A DNA stretch of 64,000 bases. Source: Mesorhizobium sp. 113-3-3. Its GTDB lineage: Bacteria > Pseudomonadota > Alphaproteobacteria > Rhizobiales > Rhizobiaceae. Each line of letters opens with the position of its first letter. The stretch's first letter is position 1. Position numbers and translations under genes: made by a program. The notes below the pieces were generated by a model, which did no database searches, was not told the DNA's origin, and worked only from the letters and a program-made list of their open reading frames with translations. Location: positions 1,426,001 to 1,490,000 of the forward strand of contig NZ_AP023243.1 in assembly GCF_016756495.1 (NCBI RefSeq), read 5' to 3'. This document shows, piece by piece, positions 23,579 through 32,755 of this stretch.

Positions 23579-25852
23579 ATGGCCAGTGTCGGAAAGATCG
23601 CCCGCCGCACGTTCCTGATCGGCGCGGCCGCTGTCGCGGGCGGCGTTGCCGTCGGTTACTACTATTATCGCAAGCCGTTTCCGAATCCGCTCGAGACCGA
23701 TCTCGGCAAGGGCGAGGCGACCTTCAACCCCTATGTGAAGATCGGCGCCGACAACACCATCACCATCGTCGCGCCGCGCGCCGAGATGGGGCAAGGCATC
23801 TCGACGACGCTCGCCGTTATGGTAGCCGAAGAACTCGATGTCGGTCTCGACCAGGTCAAGGTCGAGCACGGCCCGGCCTCCTACGCCTATTACAACGCGG
23901 CGATCCTCGAAGAGGGCGGTCCGTTCGCCTTTTTCGACGAGAGCATGACCGCGCAGGCGGTGCGCTCAGGTCTCGGTGTGATCGGCAAGTTCCTCGCTCT
24001 CCAGGCAACCGGCGGCTCGGCTTCGGCGCGCGACGGTTTCGACAAAATGCGCCAGGCGGGCGCCACCGCCCGGCAGTTGCTGATCGCGGCGGCGGCGCAG
24101 AAACTCGGCGTTGCCGCCACCGATCTGGAAACGGCCAATGGCTCGATTGTCCACAAGGCGTCCGGCAAGTCGCTGACCTATGGCGCGGTTGCGGCTGCTG
24201 CCGCCGTCCTGGCGGCCCCGGCCGAAGTCAGGCTCAAGGACAGAGCCGACTGGAAACTGCTGGGAAAGCCGCAGAAACGCATCGACATGCTGGCCAAGGT
24301 CACCGGGGCGCCGATCTTCGGCATCGATGTCAGGCTGCCGGATATGCTCTACGGCACGGTGAAGATGAGCCCGCGCTTCTGGGCCAAGCCAGTCAGGGCG
24401 GATCTCGCCAAAGCCGAGAAAATGCCCGGCGTGATCAAGATCGTGCCGCTCGAGACGAATTACGGCCACGGCTTCGGCATCATCGCGCAAAATACCTGGG
24501 CGGCTTTCAAGGCGGCCGACGCCATCGATGTCCAATGGGCGGATCCCGAATATCCGCTCGGCAGCGCCGCCATATCAGACGTGCTGAAGCAGGCGCTCGC
24601 CACCAAGGGCTCGGCGATGCGCGACAATGGCGACGTCGACACCGCCTTTGCCGACGCGCCGCGCGAACGCATGGTCGAGGCGGACTATGCCGTGCCCTAT
24701 CTGGCGTATGCGACGATGGAGCCGATGAACGCCACGGCGCGGTTCCGCGATGGCGCGCTCGACATCTGGTGCGGCAACCAGGCGCCGACGCTGGTGCGGC
24801 AGCTTTGCGCCAACGCCGTCGGCATCGGGCAGGACAAGGTCACCGTGCACACCACCTTCATGGGCGGCGGTTTCGGCCGCCGCGTCGAGGTGGACTACGC
24901 GTTGCACGCCGTGCTGATGGCGAAGGAGACAGGCGGGCGTCCGGTCAAGGTGACCTGGACGCGCGAGGAAGACATGCGCCACGATGCCTACCGGCCGGCC
25001 GCGGTCGGCAAGTTCCAGGCGCGGCTCGGCGACGACGGCATGCCGGTCGCCGTCGACATGAGGATCGCCTCGCCATCCATGATAGCCAGCACCTTGCGCC
25101 GGCTGTTCCCGTCGATACCGCCGATGGGACCCGACAAAAGCATCGTCGACGGCGCCTATGACCAGCCCTACACCATCCCGAACTATCGGGTGAGCGGTGT
25201 CGCCGCCCCTGTTTCGATTCCCGTTGGCTCCTGGCGCTCGGTCGGCAGTTCGATCAACGGCTTCTTCCACGAAGGCTTCATGGACGAGATTGCCGTCGCC
25301 GGGAAAGTCGATCCTATCGAGATGCGCAAGAGATTGATGGCTGCCTATCCCTCGGCGGTGAAGGTGGTCGAGAAGGTCGCCGCGATGGCGAAATGGGGCG
25401 AGGCGCTGCCCGCCGGCAAGGCCAAGGGCATGGCTTTCACGCTGTCCTTCGGCAGCTGGGTCGGCGAGATCGTCCAGGTGGCGGACACGCCGGCCGGCAT
25501 CCGCGTCGAGAAGGTGTGGATCGCCGCCGATGTCGGCACCGCACTCGATCCGGGCATCATCGAGGCACAGCTGATTTCCGCCGCCATCTATGGCCTGTCG
25601 GCGGCAATGGGACAGCAGATCACCTTCGCCGACGGCATGGTCGAACAGTCGAACTTCCACGATTTCGACGCCATGCGGATCTTCCAGTGCCCGGTCTTCG
25701 AAGTCGCCATCCTGGAGAATTTCCACAAGATGGGCGGCGTCGGCGAGGTTGGCACGCCGCCGGCGGCACCGGCGCTGGCCAATGCCATCTTCGCGCTTAC
25801 CGGCAAGCGTATCCGCACGCTGCCGCTGTCGACAACGGTGGCCTTCGCATGA
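23579..25852 (+). CDS. Molybdopterin-binding subunit of a periplasmic molybdenum hydroxylase (IorB-like)
   Basis: 757 residues. A twin-arginine signal, ARRTFLIGAAAVAGGVAVG, points to folded export with its cofactor. Molybdopterin-cytosine-dinucleotide binding segments include TTFMGGGFGRRVEVDYA, and the catalytic Glu lies in GGVGEVGTPPAAPALANAI. The fused two-part arrangement and absence of a separate FAD subunit fit the IorB/aldehyde dehydrogenase group. It oxidises an N-heterocycle or aldehyde using water; the substrate is unknown. The downstream cytochrome gene overlaps it by four bases and is the likely electron acceptor. Confidence 0.88.
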   Translation: MASVGKIARRTFLIGAAAVAGGVAVGYYYYRKPFPNPLETDLGKGEATFNPYVKIGADNTITIVAPRAEMGQGISTTLAVMVAEELDVGLDQVKVEHGPASYAYYNAAILEEGGPFAFFDESMTAQAVRSGLGVIGKFLALQATGGSASARDGFDKMRQAGATARQLLIAAAAQKLGVAATDLETANGSIVHKASGKSLTYGAVAAAAAVLAAPAEVRLKDRADWKLLGKPQKRIDMLAKVTGAPIFGIDVRLPDMLYGTVKMSPRFWAKPVRADLAKAEKMPGVIKIVPLETNYGHGFGIIAQNTWAAFKAADAIDVQWADPEYPLGSAAISDVLKQALATKGSAMRDNGDVDTAFADAPRERMVEADYAVPYLAYATMEPMNATARFRDGALDIWCGNQAPTLVRQLCANAVGIGQDKVTVHTTFMGGGFGRRVEVDYALHAVLMAKETGGRPVKVTWTREEDMRHDAYRPAAVGKFQARLGDDGMPVAVDMRIASPSMIASTLRRLFPSIPPMGPDKSIVDGAYDQPYTIPNYRVSGVAAPVSIPVGSWRSVGSSINGFFHEGFMDEIAVAGKVDPIEMRKRLMAAYPSAVKVVEKVAAMAKWGEALPAGKAKGMAFTLSFGSWVGEIVQVADTPAGIRVEKVWIAADVGTALDPGIIEAQLISAAIYGLSAAMGQQITFADGMVEQSNFHDFDAMRIFQCPVFEVAILENFHKMGGVGEVGTPPAAPALANAIFALTGKRIRTLPLSTTVAFA

Positions 25853-26454
25853 GGAAGCTTCTCATCATGCTGACGCCTGCTGCCATCATGTTTTCGGTGG
25901 CGCCCTCTGCAACCGCGGAGCAGAGCCAGACATCGCCGAGCCCGACGGTCGACATGGCCAGGGGCCTGTCCGAATGGGACAAGATCTACGCGGTGTTCTC
26001 GCATCCGCGCTGCGCCGATTGTCATGTCGCGGACGACCGGCCGCGCTGGTCGGGTGCGCATTATGGCGGTACGCGTGTGCATGCCTTCAACGTCCAGCGC
26101 GGCACCGACGGATCAGGCTTCGGCAATCCGGGCCTGCGCTGCACGACTTGCCATTTCTCCAGCAATTCCAATGCATTGCATGGACCGCCCGGCGCCAAGG
26201 GCTGGCATCTGGCGCCGGCGGAGATGACCTGGTTCGGTAAATCCTCGGCCGAAATCTGCGCCCAGATCAAGGATCCGGCGCGCAATGGCAACCGCAAACT
26301 GGCTGATGTCGCGCTGCATGTCCGCGACGATAAACTTGTCGCCTGGGGCTGGGCGCCGGGCTCGGATCGTGAGCCGGCTCCGGGCTCGGCCGAAGCGACT
26401 TATCAAGCGATCGAAAACTGGATGGCGGCGGGTTCACCTTGTCCGATGCCGTAA
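25849..26454 (+). CDS. Periplasmic dihaem cytochrome c partner of the hydroxylase
   Basis: 201 residues. A signal peptide (LLIMLTPAAIMFSVAPSATA) is followed by two haem c sites, CADCH and CTTCH. No further recognised domain. The gene overlaps the hydroxylase stop (ATGA), so the three genes form one coupled operon, and electrons probably pass 2Fe-2S to cytochrome to the respiratory chain. Confidence 0.8.
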   Translation: MRKLLIMLTPAAIMFSVAPSATAEQSQTSPSPTVDMARGLSEWDKIYAVFSHPRCADCHVADDRPRWSGAHYGGTRVHAFNVQRGTDGSGFGNPGLRCTTCHFSSNSNALHGPPGAKGWHLAPAEMTWFGKSSAEICAQIKDPARNGNRKLADVALHVRDDKLVAWGWAPGSDREPAPGSAEATYQAIENWMAAGSPCPMP

Positions 26455-26460
26455 TGGTCT

Positions 26461-26495
26461 TGCAACTTTGAGGCTATATTGCAGTGCAACTTTGA
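26461..26495 (+). promoter_or_regulatory. Direct repeat upstream of the RND efflux operon
   Basis: TGCAACTTTGA occurs at 26461-26471 and 26485-26495, starts 24 bases apart, about 115 bases before the adaptor gene. A short AT-rich stretch lies between the copies. Possible regulator or promoter repeats; no protein can be assigned. Confidence 0.35.
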
Positions 26496-26608
26496 TGTAG
26501 AAGCACGCTCGCCTATCACGGCAAATTGAACACGGTCAGGCGCGCACCCATATCGGCGACGCGCCCGCGTCATGAAGGCGCGGAGCTGACCGAACCCGCA
26601 GTGGAAAA

Positions 26609-27790
26609 ATGACGATGCCTAAAATCAGGTTTCACAAGCTTGCAGCCATTGTTGTGCTCATTGGGTTCGCGGCGTGGATGGCGACAGGCGAGTTCTCGTC
26701 GGTCGGCAGCGTAGCGGCCAACAAGGCCAAGGCGGCCGAAGTCGAGCAGGGCAAGGCGCCGGACGCAAGCAAGCCGAAGGCGGCGGAAGCCGAACCGAAG
26801 GCGCCGTTGCGCACCGTTGCCGTGGTGACGCCACCGCGCAAGACCTATGCGCGCGCCATCCGCATTTCCGGCCTGACCGAGGCGGACAAGCGCGCGGTTC
26901 TGGCAACCCGTGTCGCCGGCGTCATCGACAAGCTGCCGGTCAAGCAAGGCGATCACGTCAAGACCGGCGACCTGGTGCTGATGCTGGCGGCGGAAGAAAA
27001 GATCTCGGGTGTCGACAATGCCAAGCAGTTGCTGGTGCAGCGCAAGGCCGAGCTCGATGCCGCCGAGCGGCTTGCCAAGACCGGCAATCTGCCCAAGCTG
27101 CAGCTCGACACCGCCCGCTCCAACCTGACCCAGGCGCAATCCCAGCTGGATACCGCGCAGGCCGAACTCGACCGCAACGAAGTCAAGGCGCCGTTCGATG
27201 GCGTCATCGACCGGGTGCCGGTGGAGCTTGGCAGTTCCATCATGCAGGGCGGCGAGGTGGCGACCATCCTCAAGCTCGATCCGGTGATCGCCCGCGGCGA
27301 GATCAGCGAGCGCGACCTCGGCTATCTCAAGATCGGCGACAAGGCCAGCGTGCGGCTGGTCAGCGGCCAGACCGTCGAGGGCACCGTGCGCTATATCAGC
27401 CGCGACGCGTCGTCGGCGACCCGCACCTTTCGCGTCGAGGTCGCCATCCCCAATGCGGATGGCTCGGTGCCGGCCGGCATGACGGCGGAGATCCGGCTCA
27501 GCGCGCTCCCGACCGACGCGGTCCTGCTGCCGCGTTCGGTGGTGACGCTGGGCGACAAGGGCGACCTCGGCATCCGCGCCGTCGGCAAGGACAACAGAGT
27601 GGCGTTCTTCCCGATCGACCTCGTCGACGACACCCCGACCGGCCTTGTGCTTGGCGGCATCCCGGCCGATGCGCGCATCATCGTCGCCGGCCAGGAACTG
27701 GTGAAGGAAGGCGATGAGGTCAAGCCGGTCGAGGCCGACCAGGCGACCATCAACAAGCTGATCGGCGAAGCCACCGCCGGGACGCAGTAG
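26609..27790 (+). CDS. RND efflux periplasmic adaptor (membrane fusion protein)
   Basis: 393 residues. One N-terminal membrane anchor (LAAIVVLIGFAAWMATGEF) then a charged linker. The biotinyl-lipoyl halves are RVAGVIDKLPVKQGDHVKTGD and KAPFDGVIDRVPVELGSSI; a coiled-coil hairpin (QLLVQRKAELDAAERLAKTG...) lies between them, and a beta-barrel follows. It links the inner-membrane RND pump to an outer-membrane channel; no TolC-type gene is in the window. Pump gene starts 76 bases downstream. Confidence 0.88.
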   Translation: MTMPKIRFHKLAAIVVLIGFAAWMATGEFSSVGSVAANKAKAAEVEQGKAPDASKPKAAEAEPKAPLRTVAVVTPPRKTYARAIRISGLTEADKRAVLATRVAGVIDKLPVKQGDHVKTGDLVLMLAAEEKISGVDNAKQLLVQRKAELDAAERLAKTGNLPKLQLDTARSNLTQAQSQLDTAQAELDRNEVKAPFDGVIDRVPVELGSSIMQGGEVATILKLDPVIARGEISERDLGYLKIGDKASVRLVSGQTVEGTVRYISRDASSATRTFRVEVAIPNADGSVPAGMTAEIRLSALPTDAVLLPRSVVTLGDKGDLGIRAVGKDNRVAFFPIDLVDDTPTGLVLGGIPADARIIVAGQELVKEGDEVKPVEADQATINKLIGEATAGTQ

Positions 27791-27866
27791 CGCAGCGACG
27801 CCGGCGCCGGGCTCTGCCCGGCGACGTCAGTTCGTTCGCCACTCCCGAAAGCAACAGGCACAAGTC

Positions 27867-30800
27867 ATGGATATCGTCAGACTCGCAATCAACAATGCCC
27901 GCCTGACCATCTCGGTCCTGGTCTTCCTGCTGATCGCAGGCTGGGTCGCCTATCAGTCGACGCCGAAGGAAGCGGAACCCGACGTTCCGATTCCGATGAT
28001 GTATGTCAGCCTGATCTATCAAGGCATTTCGCCGGAGGATTCCGAGCGCCTTCTGCTGCGGCCGATGGAAAGCAAGCTGAAAAGCCTGAAGGGCCTCAAG
28101 GAAATGCGCTCGGCCGCCTTCCAGGGCGGCGGCTATGTGCTGGTCGAGTTCCAGCCGCAGACCAATCTGGCGACAGCGCTGCAGGATACCCGCTCCAAGG
28201 TGCAGGACGGCAAGGCCGACCTGCCGCAGGCGGCCGAGGAGCCTGTCGTCACCGAGGTCAACATTTCCGAATTCCCGGTGCTGGTCGTCACGCTGTCGGG
28301 CGAATTGCCCGAGCGCGTGCTGGCGGCCGCGGCGCGCGAACTGCGTGACCGCATCGAGGAAGTGCCGGGCGTTCTCGAAGGCTCGCTGCAGGGCTCGCGC
28401 GACGATCTCGTCGAGGTCGTCATCGATCCGATGAAACTGTCTTCCTACGGGCTGCAGCTCGACCAGCTGATCGGCGCCGTCGGTGCTTCCAACAGCCTGG
28501 TCGCCGCCGGCAACATCGAGGGCTCGCAGGGCAAATACGCCGTCAAGGTGCCGTCGCTGATCGAGACGCCGGAGGATGTGGCGGCGCTGCCGGTGGTCGC
28601 CGGCCCCAATGCCGTGGTTCAGGCCAAGGACATCGCGACGATCCGCTCGACCTTCGCCGACGCCACGACGATCACGCGCCTCAACGGCAAGCCGGCCATC
28701 GCCATCGAGGTCAAGAAGCGCATCGGCGCCAATCTGATCGACACGCTCACCAAGGTGCAGGCGGTGTCCGACGCCTTCGTCAAGACCATGCCCGAGGGGA
28801 TGCACGTCACCTACACGCAGGACAAGTCGGTCTTCGTCAACCAGTTGCTCGGCGACCTGCAGAACCACGTGATGATCGCCGTCATCCTGGTGTTCATCGT
28901 CATCCTCTACGCGCTGTCCGGCCGAGCCTCGCTGCTTATCGGTCTCGCCATCCCGTCATCCTTCCTGATCGGCATCCTGCTTCTGGCGATGATGGGCTAC
29001 ACGATCAACATGATCGTGCTGTTCAGCCTTATCCTGGCGGTCGGCATGCTGGTCGACGACGCCATCATCGTCACCGAGTTCGCCGAACGGCGCATGAGCG
29101 AAGGCATGCCCAAGCAGGAAGCCTTCGCGCTTGCCGCCAAGCGCATGGCCGGTCCGGTCATCGCGGCGACGATGACGCGTATCGCCGCCTTCTCGCCGCT
29201 GCTGTTCTGGCCGGGCATCATCGGCGATTTCATGAAGTACATGCCGATCACGCTGATCGTCACGCTCTCGGCCTCGATGCTCTATGCGCTCGTCTTCGCG
29301 CCGACGCTGGGCGCGATCTTCGCCAAGGCGCCGGAGCATCACGCCGATGACAATCGCGACGGCTGGTACATGGCTGTCGTCAAGCAGGCGGTGCGCTTCC
29401 CCATCACCGTGATGGTGCTCACCGTCGTCCTGCTGGCCGGCATCTTCGTTGGCTATTCGAAGTACGGCGCCGGCGTCGAGTTCTTCCCGAGCGTCGAACC
29501 CGATTACGGCCTGCTCTATGTGCATGCCCGCGGCAACCTTTCGCTGGCCGAAATGGACACGGCGACCAAGATCGCCGAAAACCGGCTGCTTGGCTGGCCG
29601 GGCCTGAAGTCGGTCTATACCCGCGTCGGCAAGTCCGAAGGCGGCGGCCAGGATGTGCCCGAGGACGTCGTCGGCGTCATCCAGTACGAGTTCATCGACT
29701 GGCGCGAGCGCAAATCGGCGAACCAGATCCTGAACGATCTGCGCGGCGTCATGGCCGGCATTCCCGGCGTCGACGTCGAGGTGCGCGTGCCGGAAGCCGG
29801 CCCGCCGACCGGCAAGCCGATCCAGATCAGGCTTTCGGCCGTCGATCCCAAGGGACTGGACGAGAAAGCGCGTGCGGTCGCGGCACGCATCGCCAAAGTG
29901 CCCGGCGTCATCGACATTTCCGACGGCTTGCCGCCGCCCGGCGTCGATTGGGCGCTCGAGGTCGACCGCGCCAAGGCAGCGCAATACGGCATCAGCCCGA
30001 CCTCGGTCGGAACGGTGGTGCAACTTGTCACCAACGGCCTGAAGCTGTCGGAATACCGGCCTGCCGGCGCCGACAAGGCGGTCGACATCCGGCTGCGCCT
30101 GCCGGAGGATCGGCGTACGCTGTCGACGCTCGACGAGCTCAGGGTGCAGACCTCGCAAGGGTCGGTGCCGATCTCGAACTTCGTCGTCCGCAAGGCGAAG
30201 CCCAGCGTCGGCATCCTCAACCGCATCGATGGCGCCCGCACCGTGGTGGTGCAGGCCAACGTTACCGCCGGCGAGCAGGTCGCCGCCGTGCAGCAGCAGG
30301 TCACGCAGGCCGTCACCGACATGAATCTCGGCAGCGGCATACGCTGGAAACTGGCCGGCTCGAACGAGGACAGCGCCGAAGCCAGCGCCTTCCTCAGCAA
30401 GGCCTTCGGTGCGGCGATCTTCCTGATCTTCCTTGTGCTTTTAGCGCAGTTCAACAAGTTCACCAGCGTCTGGCTGGTGCTGTCCTGCGTGGTCATGGCG
30501 ACGATCGGCGTGTTCCTCGGACTGCTGATAACAGGCGAGACGTTCGGCATCGTCATGTCGGGCATCGGCGTCATCGCGCTGGCCGGCGTGGTGGTGAACA
30601 ACAACATCGTGCTGATCGACACCTATGACCGGCTGCGTGAAGAGGGCTGGGACAAGATGGATGCGGTGCTGCAGACCTGCCGCGAGCGTGCACGGCCGGT
30701 GGTGCTGACGGCGGTGTCGGCCATCCTCGGCGTGCTGCCGATCGCCTTCGGCCTCGGGCTGGAAATCTTCCATCACGAGACGACGATCAACGCGCCGTCG

Positions 30801-31043
30801 ACGCAATGGTGGATTTCGCTGTCCTCGGCGATCGTCTTCGGCCTGTCCTTCGCCACGGTGCTGACGCTGGTGGTGACGCCGTCGATGCTGATGGTGTTCA
30901 CCCGCGCCAAGGTCAAGCTCGGCGCACGGCGCGGCTTGTTCAGCCGGCTGTTCCGGCGCGGCAAGGGTGAGATCTCGTCGGAGACGCCGACTGCGGATGC
31001 CGGCGCGGAACCCGCGATCGCCTTTCCAAAAGCCGCCGAGTAG
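27867..31043 (+). CDS. RND-family efflux permease
   Basis: 1058 residues, the usual length for the family. It has an internal two-fold repeat, an N-terminal helix (ARLTISVLVFLLIAGWVAY), large periplasmic loops, and TM4 proton-relay acidic pair GMLVDDAIIVTEF. The second half carries GVIALAGVVVNNNIVLIDTYD. Proton-driven drug or lipophile export with the upstream adaptor. The acidic pair suggests a hydrophobe/amphiphile pump rather than a heavy-metal pump. A strong terminator follows. Confidence 0.9.
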   Translation: MDIVRLAINNARLTISVLVFLLIAGWVAYQSTPKEAEPDVPIPMMYVSLIYQGISPEDSERLLLRPMESKLKSLKGLKEMRSAAFQGGGYVLVEFQPQTNLATALQDTRSKVQDGKADLPQAAEEPVVTEVNISEFPVLVVTLSGELPERVLAAAARELRDRIEEVPGVLEGSLQGSRDDLVEVVIDPMKLSSYGLQLDQLIGAVGASNSLVAAGNIEGSQGKYAVKVPSLIETPEDVAALPVVAGPNAVVQAKDIATIRSTFADATTITRLNGKPAIAIEVKKRIGANLIDTLTKVQAVSDAFVKTMPEGMHVTYTQDKSVFVNQLLGDLQNHVMIAVILVFIVILYALSGRASLLIGLAIPSSFLIGILLLAMMGYTINMIVLFSLILAVGMLVDDAIIVTEFAERRMSEGMPKQEAFALAAKRMAGPVIAATMTRIAAFSPLLFWPGIIGDFMKYMPITLIVTLSASMLYALVFAPTLGAIFAKAPEHHADDNRDGWYMAVVKQAVRFPITVMVLTVVLLAGIFVGYSKYGAGVEFFPSVEPDYGLLYVHARGNLSLAEMDTATKIAENRLLGWPGLKSVYTRVGKSEGGGQDVPEDVVGVIQYEFIDWRERKSANQILNDLRGVMAGIPGVDVEVRVPEAGPPTGKPIQIRLSAVDPKGLDEKARAVAARIAKVPGVIDISDGLPPPGVDWALEVDRAKAAQYGISPTSVGTVVQLVTNGLKLSEYRPAGADKAVDIRLRLPEDRRTLSTLDELRVQTSQGSVPISNFVVRKAKPSVGILNRIDGARTVVVQANVTAGEQVAAVQQQVTQAVTDMNLGSGIRWKLAGSNEDSAEASAFLSKAFGAAIFLIFLVLLAQFNKFTSVWLVLSCVVMATIGVFLGLLITGETFGIVMSGIGVIALAGVVVNNNIVLIDTYDRLREEGWDKMDAVLQTCRERARPVVLTAVSAILGVLPIAFGLGLEIFHHETTINAPSTQWWISLSSAIVFGLSFATVLTLVVTPSMLMVFTRAKVKLGARRGLFSRLFRRGKGEISSETPTADAGAEPAIAFPKAAE

Positions 31044-31066
31044 GCGGGCTTGCCGATCTGAACGGC

Positions 31067-31097
31067 AAAGGCCGCCCGGAACAACCGGGCGGCCTTT
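31067..31097 (+). terminator. Rho-independent terminator after the RND operon
   Basis: Perfect 13-bp stem AAAGGCCGCCCGG (31067-31079) / CCGGGCGGCCTTT (31085-31097), loop AACAA, with one further T. Confidence 0.9.
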
Positions 31098-31163
31098 TGC
31101 ATTGTTCCCCGGGGGCATGCACATGCATAGTCCCTGAGCAAAACTCAATGCGGGGAATTTCTC

Positions 31164-31322
31164 ATGCCGATCAGCACCCTTGTCATCGTCGTCCTGATCC
31201 TTGTCCTGATCGGCGCGGTGCCGGCCTGGCCGCATTCACGCTCCTGGGGTTATGGACCTTCCGGCATTGTCGGTGTGGTGCTGGTGGTGGTTCTGGCGTT
31301 GCTGCTGATGGGGCGGCTCTGA
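31164..31322 (+). CDS. DUF3309-type small membrane protein
   Basis: 52 residues. Two hydrophobic segments (STLVIVVLILVLIGAVPAWP and GIVGVVLVVVLALLLMG) flank a short loop with the family's WPHSRSWGYGPSG. GGGGA is 8 bases before the ATG. Such proteins are common in proteobacteria; function unknown. It sits alone between a terminator and a convergent reductase gene. Confidence 0.8.
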   Translation: MPISTLVIVVLILVLIGAVPAWPHSRSWGYGPSGIVGVVLVVVLALLLMGRL

Positions 31323-31390
31323 GCCGCCTTTTTCTATCCGTAAGAGGCTTTCGGTGAGGGGACGGGGGCGGGCTGGCCCGCCGACCCGGC

Positions 31391-32350
31391 TCAGGCGGCT
31401 TTGTGCGTGTTCTTCGCAGTGGCGATGCCGATGTCCTCGAGGGCCTGGGCGACCGCCTGATCGAGCGGCGTGTGCGGGATTTCGCCGATGATGCCCTCCA
31501 GCCGCGTCGAGGCCAGCCGGTGCGGCTCGAAGCGCAGATAGGACATCGAGACGATCTCGCGCCACATCGCCACGAACGGGCTTCCGGCGCGCAGCACCCA
31601 CCAGGGCATCGAGGTCATCTTGAGCGGCCGGCCGAGCGCCTTCTCCGCGGCGGCCTTGATCTCAAGATCGGTGACGGCATGGCCCGGAAAGTTCAGCGCC
31701 TCATAGGAGCCGAGCTTGTCGAGATTCCTGGCGAGCGCCACGAAGCCGACGGCAAAATCCGGCAGATAGGCCCATTCATGCACGAGGTCGGCCGGGCCGG
31801 GCGCGGTGTAGACGCCCTTGCTGATCTTGGCCGCGACGACGAGGTCGAACCACGAGCCGCTGCCGGTGCCGCCGAAGAAGTCGCCAGCGCGCAGCAGAAT
31901 GGTGCGCACCCGGCCAGCATCGGCCTCACGGCGGAACAGATCCTCCATGGCGCAGCGGATGCGGCCCTTCTCGGTCGTTGGATGGAAGGGCGTGTCTTCC
32001 GTGATCACCGCCGGCATGGGCGAGCCGTAATTGTAGACGGTGCCGGGGAACAGATGCAGCGCGTTGTTGGCATGGCAGGCGGCCATGACGTTTTCGGCCA
32101 TCGGCAGGCATTTGCCCCAGTCTGTGTAGATCGGGTTGAGGCCGTTGAAGATGATATCGACGCCCTCGGTGGCGCGGATCAGCGATTGACGGTCCAGCGC
32201 ATCGCCAGCAACCGCCGTGGCGCCTGCAAGTTCGGCCGGTACCTTGCCGGTGCGGGTGATTGCGCGGACGTCGAAGCCGGCGTCGATGAAGGCCTTGGCA
32301 ACCACACGGCCGAGCCGGCCGTTGGCGCCGAGAATTGCAATCTTGGTCAT
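31391..32350 (-). CDS. NAD(P)-binding epimerase/reductase-like protein
   Basis: 319 residues. A Rossmann start, TKIAILGANGRLGRVVAKAF, gives the GxxGxxG site of atypical short-chain reductases (NmrA/epimerase type). No clear YxxxK catalytic pair is seen, so it may be a redox sensor or a reductase of unknown substrate. GGAG is 7 bases upstream. A small secreted-protein gene on the same strand lies 87 bases upstream. Confidence 0.75.
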   Translation of the reverse strand: MTKIAILGANGRLGRVVAKAFIDAGFDVRAITRTGKVPAELAGATAVAGDALDRQSLIRATEGVDIIFNGLNPIYTDWGKCLPMAENVMAACHANNALHLFPGTVYNYGSPMPAVITEDTPFHPTTEKGRIRCAMEDLFRREADAGRVRTILLRAGDFFGGTGSGSWFDLVVAAKISKGVYTAPGPADLVHEWAYLPDFAVGFVALARNLDKLGSYEALNFPGHAVTDLEIKAAAEKALGRPLKMTSMPWWVLRAGSPFVAMWREIVSMSYLRFEPHRLASTRLEGIIGEIPHTPLDQAVAQALEDIGIATAKNTHKAA

Positions 32351-32437
32351 GTTCGTCTCCGTCTTTAATTTGAAGCGGCGGGGGTTTGAGGCGGCGGGAC
32401 AAGCCCGCCGCTTTCGGGATCTTTCGAGGGCCGCCGT

Positions 32438-32641
32438 TCAGCGGTTGCCGAAGAGGTCGCGGTTGCTGCCCTGGGGCTTCTGATCGGCGATCTCGGATTT
32501 CTCGATCGACGTGGTGGTCGTGGTGTCGGTGCTGGCGACGACCGGCTGGCTGGCGTCGTTCGAGCCGAACTTGTCGCTGCCGGCGAAAGCGGTGCCGGCG
32601 GCGATGAGCAGGGCGGCGGCGGTGATAGCGATCTTGGTCAT
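32438..32641 (-). CDS. Small secreted protein, function unknown
   Basis: 67 residues. A signal peptide (ITAAALLIAAGTAFA) is followed by a short Ser/Thr/Asp-rich mature part. AGGAGA precedes the ATG at a normal distance, so it is probably expressed. No family recognised. Divergent from the LysR gene and likely controlled by it through the site between them. Confidence 0.65.
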   Translation of the reverse strand: MTKIAITAAALLIAAGTAFAGSDKFGSNDASQPVVASTDTTTTTSIEKSEIADQKPQGSNRDLFGNR

Positions 32642-32709
32642 TTGAATTCTCCTGGTTGGTGGTTGCAGTCCGTATCGGTGTTTGCAGGGCGAATATGATT
32701 GTCTCACCC

Positions 32710-32749
32710 ATGAATTGAAATTGACCATGAATGCAGTTTTGATATTCAT
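32710..32749. promoter_or_regulatory. LysR-type operator (T-N11-A dyad)
   Basis: Perfect inverted repeat ATGAAT (32727-32732) / ATTCAT (32744-32749) with an 11-base centre, the classic T-N11-A box. A further ATGAAT lies at 32710-32715. The box ends 7 bases before the LysR gene start, consistent with autoregulation and control of the divergent small secreted protein. Confidence 0.7.
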
Positions 32750-32755
32750 TATTGA

